Source of the DNA: a virus | Direction: 5' to 3' (one strand) | Virus record (IMG/VR): IMGVR_UViG_3300001918_000036 | Coordinates: 1-52,423 of that record | Length of the DNA stretch: 52,423 nt | In this document: one piece after another, positions 16,192 to 24,349 of the stretch | How the letters are laid out: every line of letters begins with the position of its first letter | Position numbering within the stretch: the first letter of the stretch is position 1 | Notes under the pieces: generated by a model | Database searches by the model: none | Seen by the model: the letters and a program-made list of their open reading frames with translations, nothing else | Told to the model about the DNA's origin: nothing | Made by a program: the position numbers and the translations under genes

Positions 16192-16293
16192 TTACTCCTC
16201 GGGATAGCGTGGGTCACGGTCCTGGCTCACAGCCCACACCATCGCAACGGGTGCAACTATCAGAAGACCACAGAGCAGAATCAGTATCGCCAT
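16192..16293 (-). CDS. 33-residue single-span membrane peptide (holin candidate)
   Basis: A short ORF MAILILLCGLLIVAPVAMVW followed by a charged tail ending YPEE, with AAGGA upstream of the ATG. It lies immediately after the lysozyme gene in transcription and five bases before the ATG of the neck gene. An in-frame upstream ATG at 16356 would extend it to 54 residues but has a poorer ribosome site. Because the lysozyme has no signal sequence, a membrane partner is expected nearby. Holin function is inference from topology and position. Confidence 0.5.
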   Translation of the reverse strand: MAILILLCGLLIVAPVAMVWAVSQDRDPRYPEE

Positions 16294-16362
16294 TCTTCCT
16301 TTTCCAGGATTAGGTGGATAGCAGTCAGGGCGATCGCCGCAACGACGATCGCCCATTCAGGT

Positions 16363-17043
16363 TTATTTCAGGTAGAGACTTCGTTCTTCCTGTCGCCTGC
16401 GGGTCAATCCGGGCAACACCCTTCCACCGCCTTTATTCCAAAGCAGGAAGGCGTCAGCAGCCCGTGCAAAGTCCCTCTGGTTGTGGAATTTCACTACACT
16501 GCTGCGGGCGATCGCCCCTGTGCCGATGTTGTAAGCAAGGCTGGTCAGAGCGTCGAACTGATTTTGGCTGGCTGGCACTTTCAGGCAGTCCAGTACGCCT
16601 TTCTCATAGCGCTGTACTTCCTTACGGAGGCGTTGAGCGGCTTCTGGCTCGCTAATCCACTGGCCTCTCAGGACTCCATGGGTACTGCCGTAGCCAATCG
16701 TCCACACCCCTGCCGGACAGAGGTAGGCGTTTGCTCTGAAGCCCTCGTACCGCTTGATCAGGCTCAGTCCTGTTTCTGAAATATGGGTGTCAATGTCCAG
16801 ATCGGCAACAATGGGCTGTTCAAATTCAATGTGAGATTTGAATACACACCAGGTGTTCCAGCGTTGCGAACCCAGGTTTTGAGCAAAGGTAACGGTCCAG
16901 TGGTTTCCCCCGGCCTCACGATAGGCTAAAACCTCAAAGACTTCACCTGTTTTTACATTTAGCTTGTGAGTATCCGGAACTTGGCTTGAAGGCAGAATGC
17001 TGTTTTTCTTGAAGATGGTCTGGTGAGTGATGAAGCCTTTCAC
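16363..17043 (-). CDS. Endolysin: SH3-like domain plus GH24 lysozyme (P1 Lyz-type active site)
   Basis: With the GTG at 17043, which has GGAGGA five bases upstream, the protein is 226 residues. Residues 1-75 look like an SH3-type wall-binding domain (ILPSSQVPD, KTGEVFEVLAYREAGGNHWT). The GH24 muramidase domain follows. Its active site is KRYEGFRANAYLCPAGVWTI with E100, C109 and T115, at the same spacing as the Glu-Cys-Thr set of P1 Lyz, and with IGYGSTHG behind it. It would cleave peptidoglycan at the end of infection. No signal peptide or SAR domain is seen, so release probably needs a holin. Confidence 0.92.
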   Translation of the reverse strand: MKGFITHQTIFKKNSILPSSQVPDTHKLNVKTGEVFEVLAYREAGGNHWTVTFAQNLGSQRWNTWCVFKSHIEFEQPIVADLDIDTHISETGLSLIKRYEGFRANAYLCPAGVWTIGYGSTHGVLRGQWISEPEAAQRLRKEVQRYEKGVLDCLKVPASQNQFDALTSLAYNIGTGAIARSSVVKFHNQRDFARAADAFLLWNKGGGRVLPGLTRRRQEERSLYLK

Positions 17044-17149
17044 GGCATTCCTCCGGATATTTTTTTGGGTCGCACGGTGGATTTTTCGCATGGGCAACCG
17101 ACGCCATTAATAGGGCTGTGGCGATCGCCAGCAGTAGAGTACGGATCAT
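16943..17149 (-). CDS. Small exported protein overlapping the lysozyme gene
   Basis: A 68-residue ORF with a clear signal peptide (MIRTLLLAIATALLMASVAH, likely cut after AHA) and a Cys-, Lys- and His-rich mature part (NPPCDPKKYPEECRERLHH). The ATG overlaps the stop of the connector gene (ATGA). The last 100 bases overlap the lysozyme in another frame. Overlap within a lysis cassette recalls spanin or accessory lysis genes, but there is no lipobox, so I call it only an exported lysis-associated candidate. Confidence 0.55.
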   Translation of the reverse strand: MIRTLLLAIATALLMASVAHAKNPPCDPKKYPEECRERLHHSPDHLQEKQHSAFKPSSGYSQAKCKNR

Positions 17150-17523
17150 GGCCTGAAAGCCGCTGAGTAGGATCGAGGAATGCGTCGGTTGCTGGCAGTT
17201 CCGGAGCTAGAGCCAGCCTCAAAGCCAGGAGGGGGTGTAACACCGTTGGCGGTATCGTAGGCCAGTTGTAGAGCCAAAAGGGATGCGATTGGCGTGGCCA
17301 TGCCAGTGAATTTAGCTCCATCGGCCTCGCTGATGGACTGATCAGGCCGGTTCTGTTCAAGCCACTTCGCAGCCACGTAGAACGGCCTGTAGTGCTTCAC
17401 CCCGCTAGTGTCTAGCCCTGCTGATAGCTCCAGTAATTCACCCATGTAGGCGTCAGCACTGGCGGGAGCGGTTGCCCTTTCTTTGGCACGGGTCAGGGCT
17501 TCAGAAAGTACGGTATAAGCCAC
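17146..17523 (-). CDS. Head-tail connector candidate
   Basis: A 125-residue protein with helical N-terminus (LSEALTRAKERATAPASADA) and an HYRPFYVAAKWLEQNRPDQ segment typical of small head-completion proteins. A Ser/Gly-rich C-terminus ends in AAFRP. It lies two genes after the major capsid gene, matching the position of Mu gp36/DUF1320-like connectors. Specific family membership is uncertain. Its stop overlaps the next start. Confidence 0.6.
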   Translation of the reverse strand: MAYTVLSEALTRAKERATAPASADAYMGELLELSAGLDTSGVKHYRPFYVAAKWLEQNRPDQSISEADGAKFTGMATPIASLLALQLAYDTANGVTPPPGFEAGSSSGTASNRRIPRSYSAAFRP

Positions 17524-17525
17524 AG

Positions 17526-17945
17526 CTATGCCTCACCCTCAGGGAACTGCCATTGGGCGATCGCATCCCAGTCCACCAACTTGTCACCCAGCATTGAAGC
17601 GGCCTGGTCAAGGCTCAGGTACCCATACTCAGGCCGTTTTGTCAGGAGCTTCGCCCCACGGCCCGCCCCGATGCTGGGTAAGGGTTTCAGGTCATCAGCC
17701 GTGATGGCGGTGTTGAGCAGAAGCAGAGCATCGGAGATGGGGATGGTGTCAGGCTCCGGAGTTCCGGAGTCATTGGAGGGAAGCTCCACCTCGTTTAGTT
17801 GGTTCCCCGTTTGAGGTGGAGCAATTTCGTCATGAGTTGATGCACCCAAACCGAGCGCCGCTGCCAGATCAGCAGGAATGTCGCGATCGCCCTTTGGGTA
17901 AAGGCGACCACGCCAGAGCTTATCTTCGGTCAGGTGAGTTTTCAT
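17526..17945 (-). CDS. Head-completion protein with helix-hairpin-helix-like motif
   Basis: A 139-residue protein that starts within the capsid stop (TAATG). The second half contains LKPLPSIGAGRGAKLLTKRP, a helix-hairpin-helix-like element (LP-IG-GRG-K) seen in DNA-binding proteins. The middle is a P/S/T/E-rich linker encoded partly by one copy of the CTCCGGA palindrome. A DNA-contacting role at the portal vertex is a reasonable guess. The family is not recognised. Confidence 0.6.
   Translation of the reverse strand: MKTHLTEDKLWRGRLYPKGDRDIPADLAAALGLGASTHDEIAPPQTGNQLNEVELPSNDSGTPEPDTIPISDALLLLNTAITADDLKPLPSIGAGRGAKLLTKRPEYGYLSLDQAASMLGDKLVDWDAIAQWQFPEGEA
17754..17769. repeat. CTCCGGA-GT-TCCGGAG palindrome copy (inside CDS)
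   Basis: A 16-bp palindrome lying in the linker of the HhH-like protein, where on the minus strand it encodes part of DSGTPEP. One of five copies in the window. Confidence 0.8.
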
Positions 17946-19123
17946 TAGGCAGTGGGCCGTAGAACTTGAATCACGAAAATGGCATCAGGCTCGGTGATGA
18001 CGGGCAATCCGGCCTGATATGCTTCGCCGTACAACCCCTGAGGCTTACGGTTTTGGGGTTCTGTCAGTACCGTGCGACCACTGGAGGACTGCCCTACGTT
18101 GCGACCTACACCGTAGTAGCCCAGGGTATTCGACAAGACGATCGCCTGGTCGCTGAAAGAGCTGGTGTCAATTCCTTCAACTCGGCTGGCATAATCGGTC
18201 TTCATGTCCCATTGACGCTGCGAGCGGCCCAACATGATCAGGTAATCGCGATCGCCATCGGGGGCATCCAGGAACCGCTTAAACCCGGTGGCCGACTCAT
18301 AACCGCCGTTGTAGGACGTAAAGGGAGGAAGGCCATTATCAGAGTTGATCTGATTGAGTTCAGCCATTGAAATCTGAGAGCTGAGGCTGGTGATCTGCCC
18401 GGAAGCATTGACCACTACAGAGCTGTTACGCTTGGCGACTTCGGCATTCTTCCGCATCACCGAAAACAGCTTCGGCGTCAGGATCATGTCGGTCACCATA
18501 TAGCCCAGGTCTTCCAGCTTTTCCTTGCCAGCGAAGATGTCGTCGTAAGGATCGTAGGTGTTGCTGTACCAACCTTCAGGCGTGCCAGCAGTCCCACCGC
18601 TTACCTCAGGACGATGGCCGACTGGCTTGTGGTAATTCACCACTTCCGAATATCCATTGCTGCCTTTGCGGGTAACTTGCCCCTGAATGATGGCTTCCCA
18701 ACGCTGCAATTCGTTCTTGATGGTGTGAGGCCGTACCAGGGTGCTATCACTCCAGCGGATTAGTTGGGCGATCGCCTCTTCTTCTCCGTCGCGCATCAGT
18801 AGCTTGATCACGCCGTCATGGTCTTGTCCAGTGAACTGGGAAGCCGTGTCGGTGTTTCCCAGGTCCACTTTGAAGCTCCCCACTAGCGCACCATTGCTTT
18901 GGAGTTGAGCGGGACTGTAGCGGGTACCATCGAGGGCGGGCATGGAGCGGTAACGCACCTGCGTTTCTTCGTAGCTGTTCTCGCCTACCAGAACTTCAGG
19001 CAGGTAGCGAGCGCCCAGGAGGGGTTGATCCTCAGAGCCAAATTGAGCCAGTGGATTGAGGGCTACCCGATGAAAGTAGCGGTCCTCATCCAGTTGGCGG
19101 TAAAGTTCGAGCCAGGTTTTCAT
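17945..19123 (-). CDS. Major capsid protein (phage capsid E-like)
   Basis: A 392-residue protein resembling the gpE-type HK97-fold capsid family: an N-terminal strand region with PLLGARYLPEVLVGENSYEE, a TRYSPAQLQSNGALVGSFKV region, the long helix RWEAIIQGQVTRKG, DDIFAGKEKLEDLGYMVTDM, and the terminal EAYQAGLPVITEPDAIFVIQ. It forms the shell. It follows scaffold and decoration genes in transcription, the lambda-like order protease/scaffold-D-E. No separate protease gene was recognised upstream. Confidence 0.9.
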   Translation of the reverse strand: MKTWLELYRQLDEDRYFHRVALNPLAQFGSEDQPLLGARYLPEVLVGENSYEETQVRYRSMPALDGTRYSPAQLQSNGALVGSFKVDLGNTDTASQFTGQDHDGVIKLLMRDGEEEAIAQLIRWSDSTLVRPHTIKNELQRWEAIIQGQVTRKGSNGYSEVVNYHKPVGHRPEVSGGTAGTPEGWYSNTYDPYDDIFAGKEKLEDLGYMVTDMILTPKLFSVMRKNAEVAKRNSSVVVNASGQITSLSSQISMAELNQINSDNGLPPFTSYNGGYESATGFKRFLDAPDGDRDYLIMLGRSQRQWDMKTDYASRVEGIDTSSFSDQAIVLSNTLGYYGVGRNVGQSSSGRTVLTEPQNRKPQGLYGEAYQAGLPVITEPDAIFVIQVLRPTA

Positions 19124-19179
19124 AGGTCAGGGATTTTCCTTGATGGGTTGGTCTTAGCGAATCACGAAGGAGCTATCAG

Positions 19180-19833
19180 TTAGCCAGCACTGGCGATGCA
19201 GCGATAGCGGGTGCGAATAGCAGTTTTTGCTGTAGTGCTTAAACCTGCCCATCCCGGCAGTTTGTCCTCGTAAATCAACGTTCCGTGCTTCAGCAGGGTC
19301 ACGTCTGCATTAATCAGCGCATCATCAACAGCAAAGGCCGTGAGGAAAAGCTCATCATCAGGCGTGGCAACATCGGGAGTTCCAAACCCTGTACCAGCGC
19401 CCCGCTCGGTGAATGTGCGACCTACCAGAATGCCGCTTGCAACAGGCTTCCGCATTACAGTGCCGATGTAAGTGGCCACATCCGCATCCACTAGGGCCGT
19501 CACCAGGGCGCGTACCGTCAGCGAGGTTGCAGCGAGGTTGACCGCTGCGGTCAGTGTGGCGTACTTATCGCCACCGAAATCGAGCACCGCCTCCACGGGA
19601 ATCACGGGATCCGCTTTGGTGCTGATGGGGTTCAAGCGAGTAATGGCAACAGGTACGCTGGTGGCGTCTACGGCTGCACCCGCCGCGCCTACGTCTACCT
19701 GCACCGCATCAAGATAGGGGAATGCAGAGGCGACCAACTTAGCGCCTCCTGGCATCAATTTCTCAGGGGTTAGTTCCTCCGCCGCCCAAGCAGGCATTGC
19801 AAAGCTGGAGGTCGAAAAACTCATTTGGGCCAT
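19180..19833 (-). CDS. Head decoration protein candidate
   Basis: A 217-residue protein immediately before the capsid gene. It is rich in A, V, T, G and predicted beta-rich, with ITRLNPISTKADPVIPVEAV and LKHGTLIYEDKLPGW. The position scaffold-decoration-capsid and the composition match gpD-type or larger decoration proteins that stabilise expanded shells. I do not see an exact family signature. A ribosome-site-bearing 55-base gap separates it from the capsid gene. Confidence 0.65.
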   Translation of the reverse strand: MAQMSFSTSSFAMPAWAAEELTPEKLMPGGAKLVASAFPYLDAVQVDVGAAGAAVDATSVPVAITRLNPISTKADPVIPVEAVLDFGGDKYATLTAAVNLAATSLTVRALVTALVDADVATYIGTVMRKPVASGILVGRTFTERGAGTGFGTPDVATPDDELFLTAFAVDDALINADVTLLKHGTLIYEDKLPGWAGLSTTAKTAIRTRYRCIASAG

Positions 19834-19944
19834 TTGGCTAAGCCTCTAGCAAAAAGTTCTGTGTACGCCTCACGCCTTCAATGCGGAGGGGCGATCGCCC
19901 ACAACCCCACCAGGGAATTGCAACGATCTGTCATTTCGGATCTG

Positions 19945-20655
19945 TTATTTCGAGGATTCCCCCGGCACAAAAGCCTTGAAGCCGCTGTAAGCCCTGTCCA
20001 TGTAGGTCTTTGCTGGGTCAGACTTTGTTTCTTCTGTCTTGCCCTGCGGAGAACCACCCGGAAGCTTCGGCGGGGCTTTGGTGTCGGTCGATTTCGTGTC
20101 TGTGGTGCTGGTGGTGGGAAATAGCGCTGCCTCAAAAAGCTTCAAGCCCTCATCGGCTGCGATCGCCTCCTTCAAGGGCTTCTCGCCCAACTTCACCACA
20201 CGGGCCTCACCTTCGCCTTCCACCTTCAGTTGGTCAAATTTGTCGCCTAAAAGCTTCTCAAGTACCGCTGGATTAGCGCCCGCAACAGTTGCGATTTCAG
20301 CCAGTTTGCTTTTGCGTTCAGCGGCCTGCACCTTGCCCTCCGCTTCAGTGGCACGGGTTTCCAGTGCGGTTTTGTCGGTGCGGAGCTGGGTCGCTTCGGT
20401 GGCCAGTGCCCGGATCTTCGGCTCTGCACCAGCCAGAATCGCCTCCAGATCACCTTCCACTCCTGCTGCGGTGGCGATAGCCTTCATCGCCGTTTCGAGT
20501 GTCGCCACCCGCGAAGTTGATTGCCGCTTCTCGCCAATCACCTCAAAATTCTTGCCTTCCAGCCGCGATACTTCACCCTCAATGGCCGAGATCAACTCGT
20601 CTTTGCCCTCCAGATCCAGTCCTTTGAGCTTTGCCAGGGCTGCTTTGAAATCCAT
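19945..20655 (-). CDS. Capsid scaffolding protein candidate
   Basis: A 236-residue highly charged helical protein: a KGLDLEGKDELISAIEGEV start, a long coiled coil (about 20-120, with LRTDKTALETRATEAEGKVQ), and a disordered T/K/D-rich segment before a C-terminal helix (YMDRAYSGFKAFVPG). Composition and location before decoration and capsid genes are typical of scaffolds, which nucleate procapsid assembly and are then removed. No protease domain is evident. Confidence 0.8.
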   Translation of the reverse strand: MDFKAALAKLKGLDLEGKDELISAIEGEVSRLEGKNFEVIGEKRQSTSRVATLETAMKAIATAAGVEGDLEAILAGAEPKIRALATEATQLRTDKTALETRATEAEGKVQAAERKSKLAEIATVAGANPAVLEKLLGDKFDQLKVEGEGEARVVKLGEKPLKEAIAADEGLKLFEAALFPTTSTTDTKSTDTKAPPKLPGGSPQGKTEETKSDPAKTYMDRAYSGFKAFVPGESSK

Positions 20656-20691
20656 ACGGAAACCCGCGATACATCGCTCGCAGAGTTCCCA

Positions 20692-21132
20692 CTACTGCAA
20701 GGTTCCGTCTGGATTGAAAACCAGCCCCAGGAGGTTGTGCTCATTGGCCGATTGCTGCCACTCTGGTACGTTTGCAGACTGGTCGGCGGCCACCGCAATC
20801 AGGTCGTTCCAAAGAATTTTGATGATTGCTACGTCCGGCGCATCCACGATCAACGCTGGCATCACGCAGGCGAATTCTCCAGGGTGCGATCGCCGCAGCG
20901 CAATGATAGAAGGAAGTGCCAAGAACTTGCGCCGGAATTCTGGCCAGAAGGGGATTGGTGAGGGAGGATCGTAAACTGCCGGGGGAATTTCGGCTAAATC
21001 AGTGTAAAAAATTGCCCGTCCGTTTGGGTGGGCCGGAGATGGCAACTCCACCCTGACTTGCAGCGTCCCTGATGGTTCTGGGGGCACTTTCAGTTTTCCG
21101 TTTTCATCGAAGATTAATTCCTGGATTATCAC
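20692..21132 (-). CDS. Hypothetical head-region protein
   Basis: A 146-residue protein between fibre-like genes and scaffold. It starts MIIQELIFDENGKLKVPPEP, a strand-rich segment, and carries PSPIPFWPEFRRKFLALPS and EWQQSANEHNLLGLVFNPDG. The short spacing (three bases) to the preceding gene supports co-translation. I do not recognise it; it may belong with the capsid-fibre set. Confidence 0.55.
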   Translation of the reverse strand: MIIQELIFDENGKLKVPPEPSGTLQVRVELPSPAHPNGRAIFYTDLAEIPPAVYDPPSPIPFWPEFRRKFLALPSIIALRRSHPGEFACVMPALIVDAPDVAIIKILWNDLIAVAADQSANVPEWQQSANEHNLLGLVFNPDGTLQ

Positions 21133-21135
21133 GGG

Positions 21136-21777
21136 TTACGCTCCTACGGTTGTGGTGGGGCGGTAGTGGCAAAGCGCCAGGTTTTCGAGCCACCAGGCTC
21201 CAATGTCACCCACCACGCACTGAACGATGATTTGTACCGGATTAGCCGAGTAATCGAAAGAAACACGGTCCTGCACGGTACTGGTCGTTGTGAAGCTGGC
21301 GTTGTTGTTAGTGTCTAGCGGCAACATTAGGTTGTTGGACAGGAAAACTAATTGATAAAGGCCGCAAAAATGGCCTGAAAAAAACGGCGTACTCATCCAC
21401 CGCTTTGCAACGTTGCTGGATCCAACCGACTCATTAACATAGCCTTCCACACGAACGTTGAGGCCGTTTCCAACACGGACCCCAAAGTTGAGATAACACT
21501 GCAAATAATCGCCAGCCTCAAACGTTCCGGCTGGAAATGTATGGTCGAACAGGGGCAAGTATTGAGACCCGGAAACGGAAGTTGTAAATTCGGTAGTGGG
21601 CCGTTGAAGGCTATTAATAATCGGCCCACCGCCCGCTGGAAGGTTTTTGATGGCTGCCGCATCAAGGCGATCGCTATCAGTAAGGCCGCTCAGCAGATCG
21701 CGCACAGCGACCCGCGAAGTGACCTCGCTCATCATCTCGTCTTTGCCAGTGCTACCAACGCGAACTAGCCGTGTCAT
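21136..21777 (-). CDS. Capsid-fibre-like protein B
   Basis: A 213-residue protein whose first 50 residues share a pattern with the preceding gene: a GSTGKDEMMSEVTS-type start followed by LTDSDRLDAAAIKNLP (compare the DGRLDPTLMP of the neighbour). The rest is a beta-sandwich-like domain (SGSQYLPLFDHTFPAGTFEA; VRVGNGLNVRVEGYV). The common N-terminus suggests one virion-attachment module carrying different outer domains. Its start overlaps the neighbour's stop. Confidence 0.6.
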   Translation of the reverse strand: MTRLVRVGSTGKDEMMSEVTSRVAVRDLLSGLTDSDRLDAAAIKNLPAGGGPIINSLQRPTTEFTTSVSGSQYLPLFDHTFPAGTFEAGDYLQCYLNFGVRVGNGLNVRVEGYVNESVGSSNVAKRWMSTPFFSGHFCGLYQLVFLSNNLMLPLDTNNNASFTTTSTVQDRVSFDYSANPVQIIVQCVVGDIGAWWLENLALCHYRPTTTVGA

Positions 21778-22289
21778 TACGCAATCAGGGTGGGGGAGTT
21801 GAATACGAACAGGATTTCAGTCGCGTCACTGGCATACCCTAGCGATTGAATTAACTGCGCTGGGGCGGCAACTGCTGGTGTCGCCGTTACTGCGCCGTTG
21901 TTACCCAGGAAGTATTCGGTGCCAGGAGTAAGAGCCGAAAGAGCAGTATTTGTTCCAGTCTTGTAAACCGTTGCAGTCTGCCCAGAAGAAAAGTTGGCAA
22001 TCACAAAACCGTGGGCGGGCCTCCCATTATCCACAGCGGCCTTCCGGCAGTTGCGAGTGCCCGTATTATCGTAAAGATTGATAAAATCCCCAGCCAGCAA
22101 AGCTTCCGAGGTTAACACTGCCTCAGTTTCCGCCCCAATTCCTGTAGGCATTAGCGTGGGATCCAGGCGTCCGTCCGTACCAGTTGAAACAATTTTGCTT
22201 GCATCTCCCGCTCCGGCAGAGCTGGCGATCGCTGTCGTCAGTGTGTCTTTTCCGGAAGCGCTAATGGTCAAAAATTTGTTGGTGCTCAT
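21777..22289 (-). CDS. Capsid-fibre-like protein A
   Basis: A 170-residue protein with an attachment-like start (FLTISASGKDTLTTAIASS, then DGRLDPTLMPTGIG) and a C-terminal domain with LLAGDFINLYDNTGTRNCRK, AAVDNGRPAHGFVIANF and LTPGTEYFLGNNGAVTA. That C-terminal layout recurs in phage head-fibre and decoration proteins, as I recall it. It overlaps both neighbours by one to four bases. A surface role on the capsid is inferred. Confidence 0.65.
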   Translation of the reverse strand: MSTNKFLTISASGKDTLTTAIASSAGAGDASKIVSTGTDGRLDPTLMPTGIGAETEAVLTSEALLAGDFINLYDNTGTRNCRKAAVDNGRPAHGFVIANFSSGQTATVYKTGTNTALSALTPGTEYFLGNNGAVTATPAVAAPAQLIQSLGYASDATEILFVFNSPTLIA

Positions 22290-23128
22290 AACAAGATTGC
22301 CTCTCCAGGATTAAACGAAAGAGTTGTTTGGTTGACTGGCTCTGCGACGCTTCGCAGAAACGCCCCGTCGAGAGGCGGGGTTTGGGTTGGTAGGCCATTG
22401 GCCCCTAGCCAAATTGACTCTCCAGACCAGTTCCAGGAAGGATCGGTGTATACGCCAGCGTTATAGGCCGTGGCCAAAGCCCCTAAATCAACCGCTGCCG
22501 ACACAAACCACAACGGCAAACTGGCGTGAGCAAGCGTGTTGCAATCGGCATAGACGAATTGCCCACCCACAACACACACCACCCGCAATGCTGAAATGCT
22601 CTGGCCAGCCGTAGCAGAGTAGGCGATCGCACCCGCCCCACCAATCAGGCCCGGTAACTCAGCAGGGGTCACGTACTGGGGGTGTGGATCTGCGTCCAGT
22701 AGGTGCTGATCCATCACCGACCGTTGCACCGTACCCGTGCTGGCTGTGGGAGTGCTGGCGACAATCGTGAGCTTGCCCTGGTAGGTGATTGGCTCACCCC
22801 CTACTGGCGTAATTTCCAGATCCCATGTGGCTTCCTTGCCCAGGCCACTCACTGGGAGCGAGGCCGTGAGGTCCCCATCGAGCACAAAGCTGATACCTAG
22901 CCCACTGGCCGATTCGCTGGTGATAGTGATCTGGGCTGCTGCCCTAGTGAGGGTGCAGATGTGCTGCCAACCCGTTCCGGCCCGCATTGCCATCACGAAG
23001 CGCACCGCAGCCCCCACCAGGCTGGTATCAGAAGTGATGGTGGCCGACACTAAACGGCCATCGCCAGCAATGAGGCGATCGCCATCCAGTTGATTGAGCG
23101 TGCGTTGATAAATGAGCGGAGTGGGCAC
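22286..23128 (-). CDS. Fibre-like protein with DxHLLDADPHPQY motif
   Basis: A 280-residue protein in three parts: an N-terminal Ig/BppU-like beta domain (about 1-130; TWDLEITPVGGEPITYQGKL), a hinge with DQHLLDADPHPQYVT, a motif common in phage fibres, and a C-terminal domain (GQSISALRVVCVVGGQFVYA; GESIWLGANGLPTQ) similar in layout to the adjacent 170-residue protein. It heads the transcriptional group after the accessory island. A capsid or neck fibre is likely. Confidence 0.7.
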   Translation of the reverse strand: MPTPLIYQRTLNQLDGDRLIAGDGRLVSATITSDTSLVGAAVRFVMAMRAGTGWQHICTLTRAAAQITITSESASGLGISFVLDGDLTASLPVSGLGKEATWDLEITPVGGEPITYQGKLTIVASTPTASTGTVQRSVMDQHLLDADPHPQYVTPAELPGLIGGAGAIAYSATAGQSISALRVVCVVGGQFVYADCNTLAHASLPLWFVSAAVDLGALATAYNAGVYTDPSWNWSGESIWLGANGLPTQTPPLDGAFLRSVAEPVNQTTLSFNPGEAILL

Positions 23129-23213
23129 TCTGGAGCCTCAATATCTGTGGGGAAGGTTCCCCAATGGCTCCGGAAATGCCCTCTAAAATATGCCGAGGAA
23201 AACACTTTGTATG

Positions 23214-24248
23214 CTACTTGCCCCTAGATATAGAGGTTAAGCGTAATCCTTGTTCCAAAAAGTACTTATTTAGAGCAGAAGTGTATTGCTCATCTGGCTC
23301 TATCTCAACAATGTTTGATAGCTCCTTACCTGCGTTGGACAAGCACACACCATACACCTTGAGGAGCCTGTCTGGTTGCCAATCACCAGGATTATCTGGG
23401 ACAAGCCCCCAGAGCGAACCTCCATATCTCAGGCAACATCCCACCGTATTGTTGTGCGCGATTGCAGGCCCGTAATTCATAAAAGAGTTGTAGTCAGAAA
23501 TTATCAAGCCATACTCTTGCAAAACATTGAGTTCCCCAAAGCTCAATCCATATCGCGAAAGGGAGTTCTGGGCAGCACTGCCAAATGAGGGTACACGGCA
23601 ATCAAGCATATAGATATTATTTTCCATCACTACGGATAAAGAACATAGTCGACGGAAGAGATTTGCAGCTCGACTGTCTAGCTGGCCCATGAGTTTCACC
23701 GTTCTAATTGAGAAGGACTCAGGCTTCTTGATTTCTCCGGCGAGAATTTTGCCAAACAGAATTTGCATTTCTTCGCTGCTCTTACCGCATGCCTCTTTGC
23801 TGAAGCTATCCAGCCAATCGTCACTCATTTGGGGCCCTTTCTCATCCTCCTCAATCTCTGAACTTTTAGCTTGAGATGCTGTCGAAGAGAGTTCTTGAGC
23901 GGCAACGTTGCACACCTTGTCAAGGTTGATTTGCTCTTGAATAACCCGCTGAGTATACTTAGCCGCAGCAATGCGAGCATATGCAGGGTCTACGCTCATT
24001 TGGCTGGCTACCTGCTCTGCACTGGTGTTTATTAACATAGTACGAGCTTGGGATTCAGCACGCGCCTCTGCGGCTTTTCCTTCCATAATGGCTGCGGGCC
24101 AGTCAGCAGCGGCTGAACAGAGTTGCCCAAAAGCTTTCCAAAAATTTTTACGTATTGGGGCTGGTAATGCTGTTGCTCCATCAACCACTAAGTCAGCAAC
24201 AGCGTCAGTGATTTTGGATAAAGCACCTGTGGTTTGTTCCTCACTCAT
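23214..24248 (-). CDS. DUF2806-like accessory protein
   Basis: From the ATG of MSEEQTTGAL the protein is 344 residues. Features that I associate with DUF2806 are the region LPAPIRKNFWKAFGQL, a repeated-helix stretch with EARAESQARTML and AAAKYTQRVIQEQINLDK, and the DWLDSFSKEACGKSSEEMQI / FGKILAGEIKKPESFSIRTV block. Family members appear in accessory contexts and their function is unknown. The AT-rich gene separates the MuF block from the fibre genes. An upstream start at 24284 would lie inside a 38-bp palindrome and is less likely. Confidence 0.65.
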   Translation of the reverse strand: MSEEQTTGALSKITDAVADLVVDGATALPAPIRKNFWKAFGQLCSAAADWPAAIMEGKAAEARAESQARTMLINTSAEQVASQMSVDPAYARIAAAKYTQRVIQEQINLDKVCNVAAQELSSTASQAKSSEIEEDEKGPQMSDDWLDSFSKEACGKSSEEMQILFGKILAGEIKKPESFSIRTVKLMGQLDSRAANLFRRLCSLSVVMENNIYMLDCRVPSFGSAAQNSLSRYGLSFGELNVLQEYGLIISDYNSFMNYGPAIAHNNTVGCCLRYGGSLWGLVPDNPGDWQPDRLLKVYGVCLSNAGKELSNIVEIEPDEQYTSALNKYFLEQGLRLTSISRGK

Positions 24249-24278
24249 GTCTTGAAACCTAGAATTAGTGCAGTTAGA

Positions 24279-24316
24279 AGACAAGCAATTGAGGCGATCG
24301 CCTCAATTGCTTGTCT
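24279..24316. repeat. 38-bp perfect palindrome centred on HIP1
   Basis: Nineteen-base arms starting AGACAAGCAATTGAGGCGA meet at GCGATCGC with no loop. It sits between the DUF2806-like gene and the small ORFs upstream. It may terminate or cruciform; there is no strong T-run, so it is listed as a repeat. Confidence 0.85.
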
Positions 24317-24349
24317 GATCGAACTCTCGGAGCGAAACCAGTTGTATCC

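Noticed and set aside
20039-20974. 311-codon plus-strand ORF opposite the scaffold gene
   Set aside because: Ser/Ala-rich mirror of the scaffold and neighbouring gene; low-complexity and without start signals.
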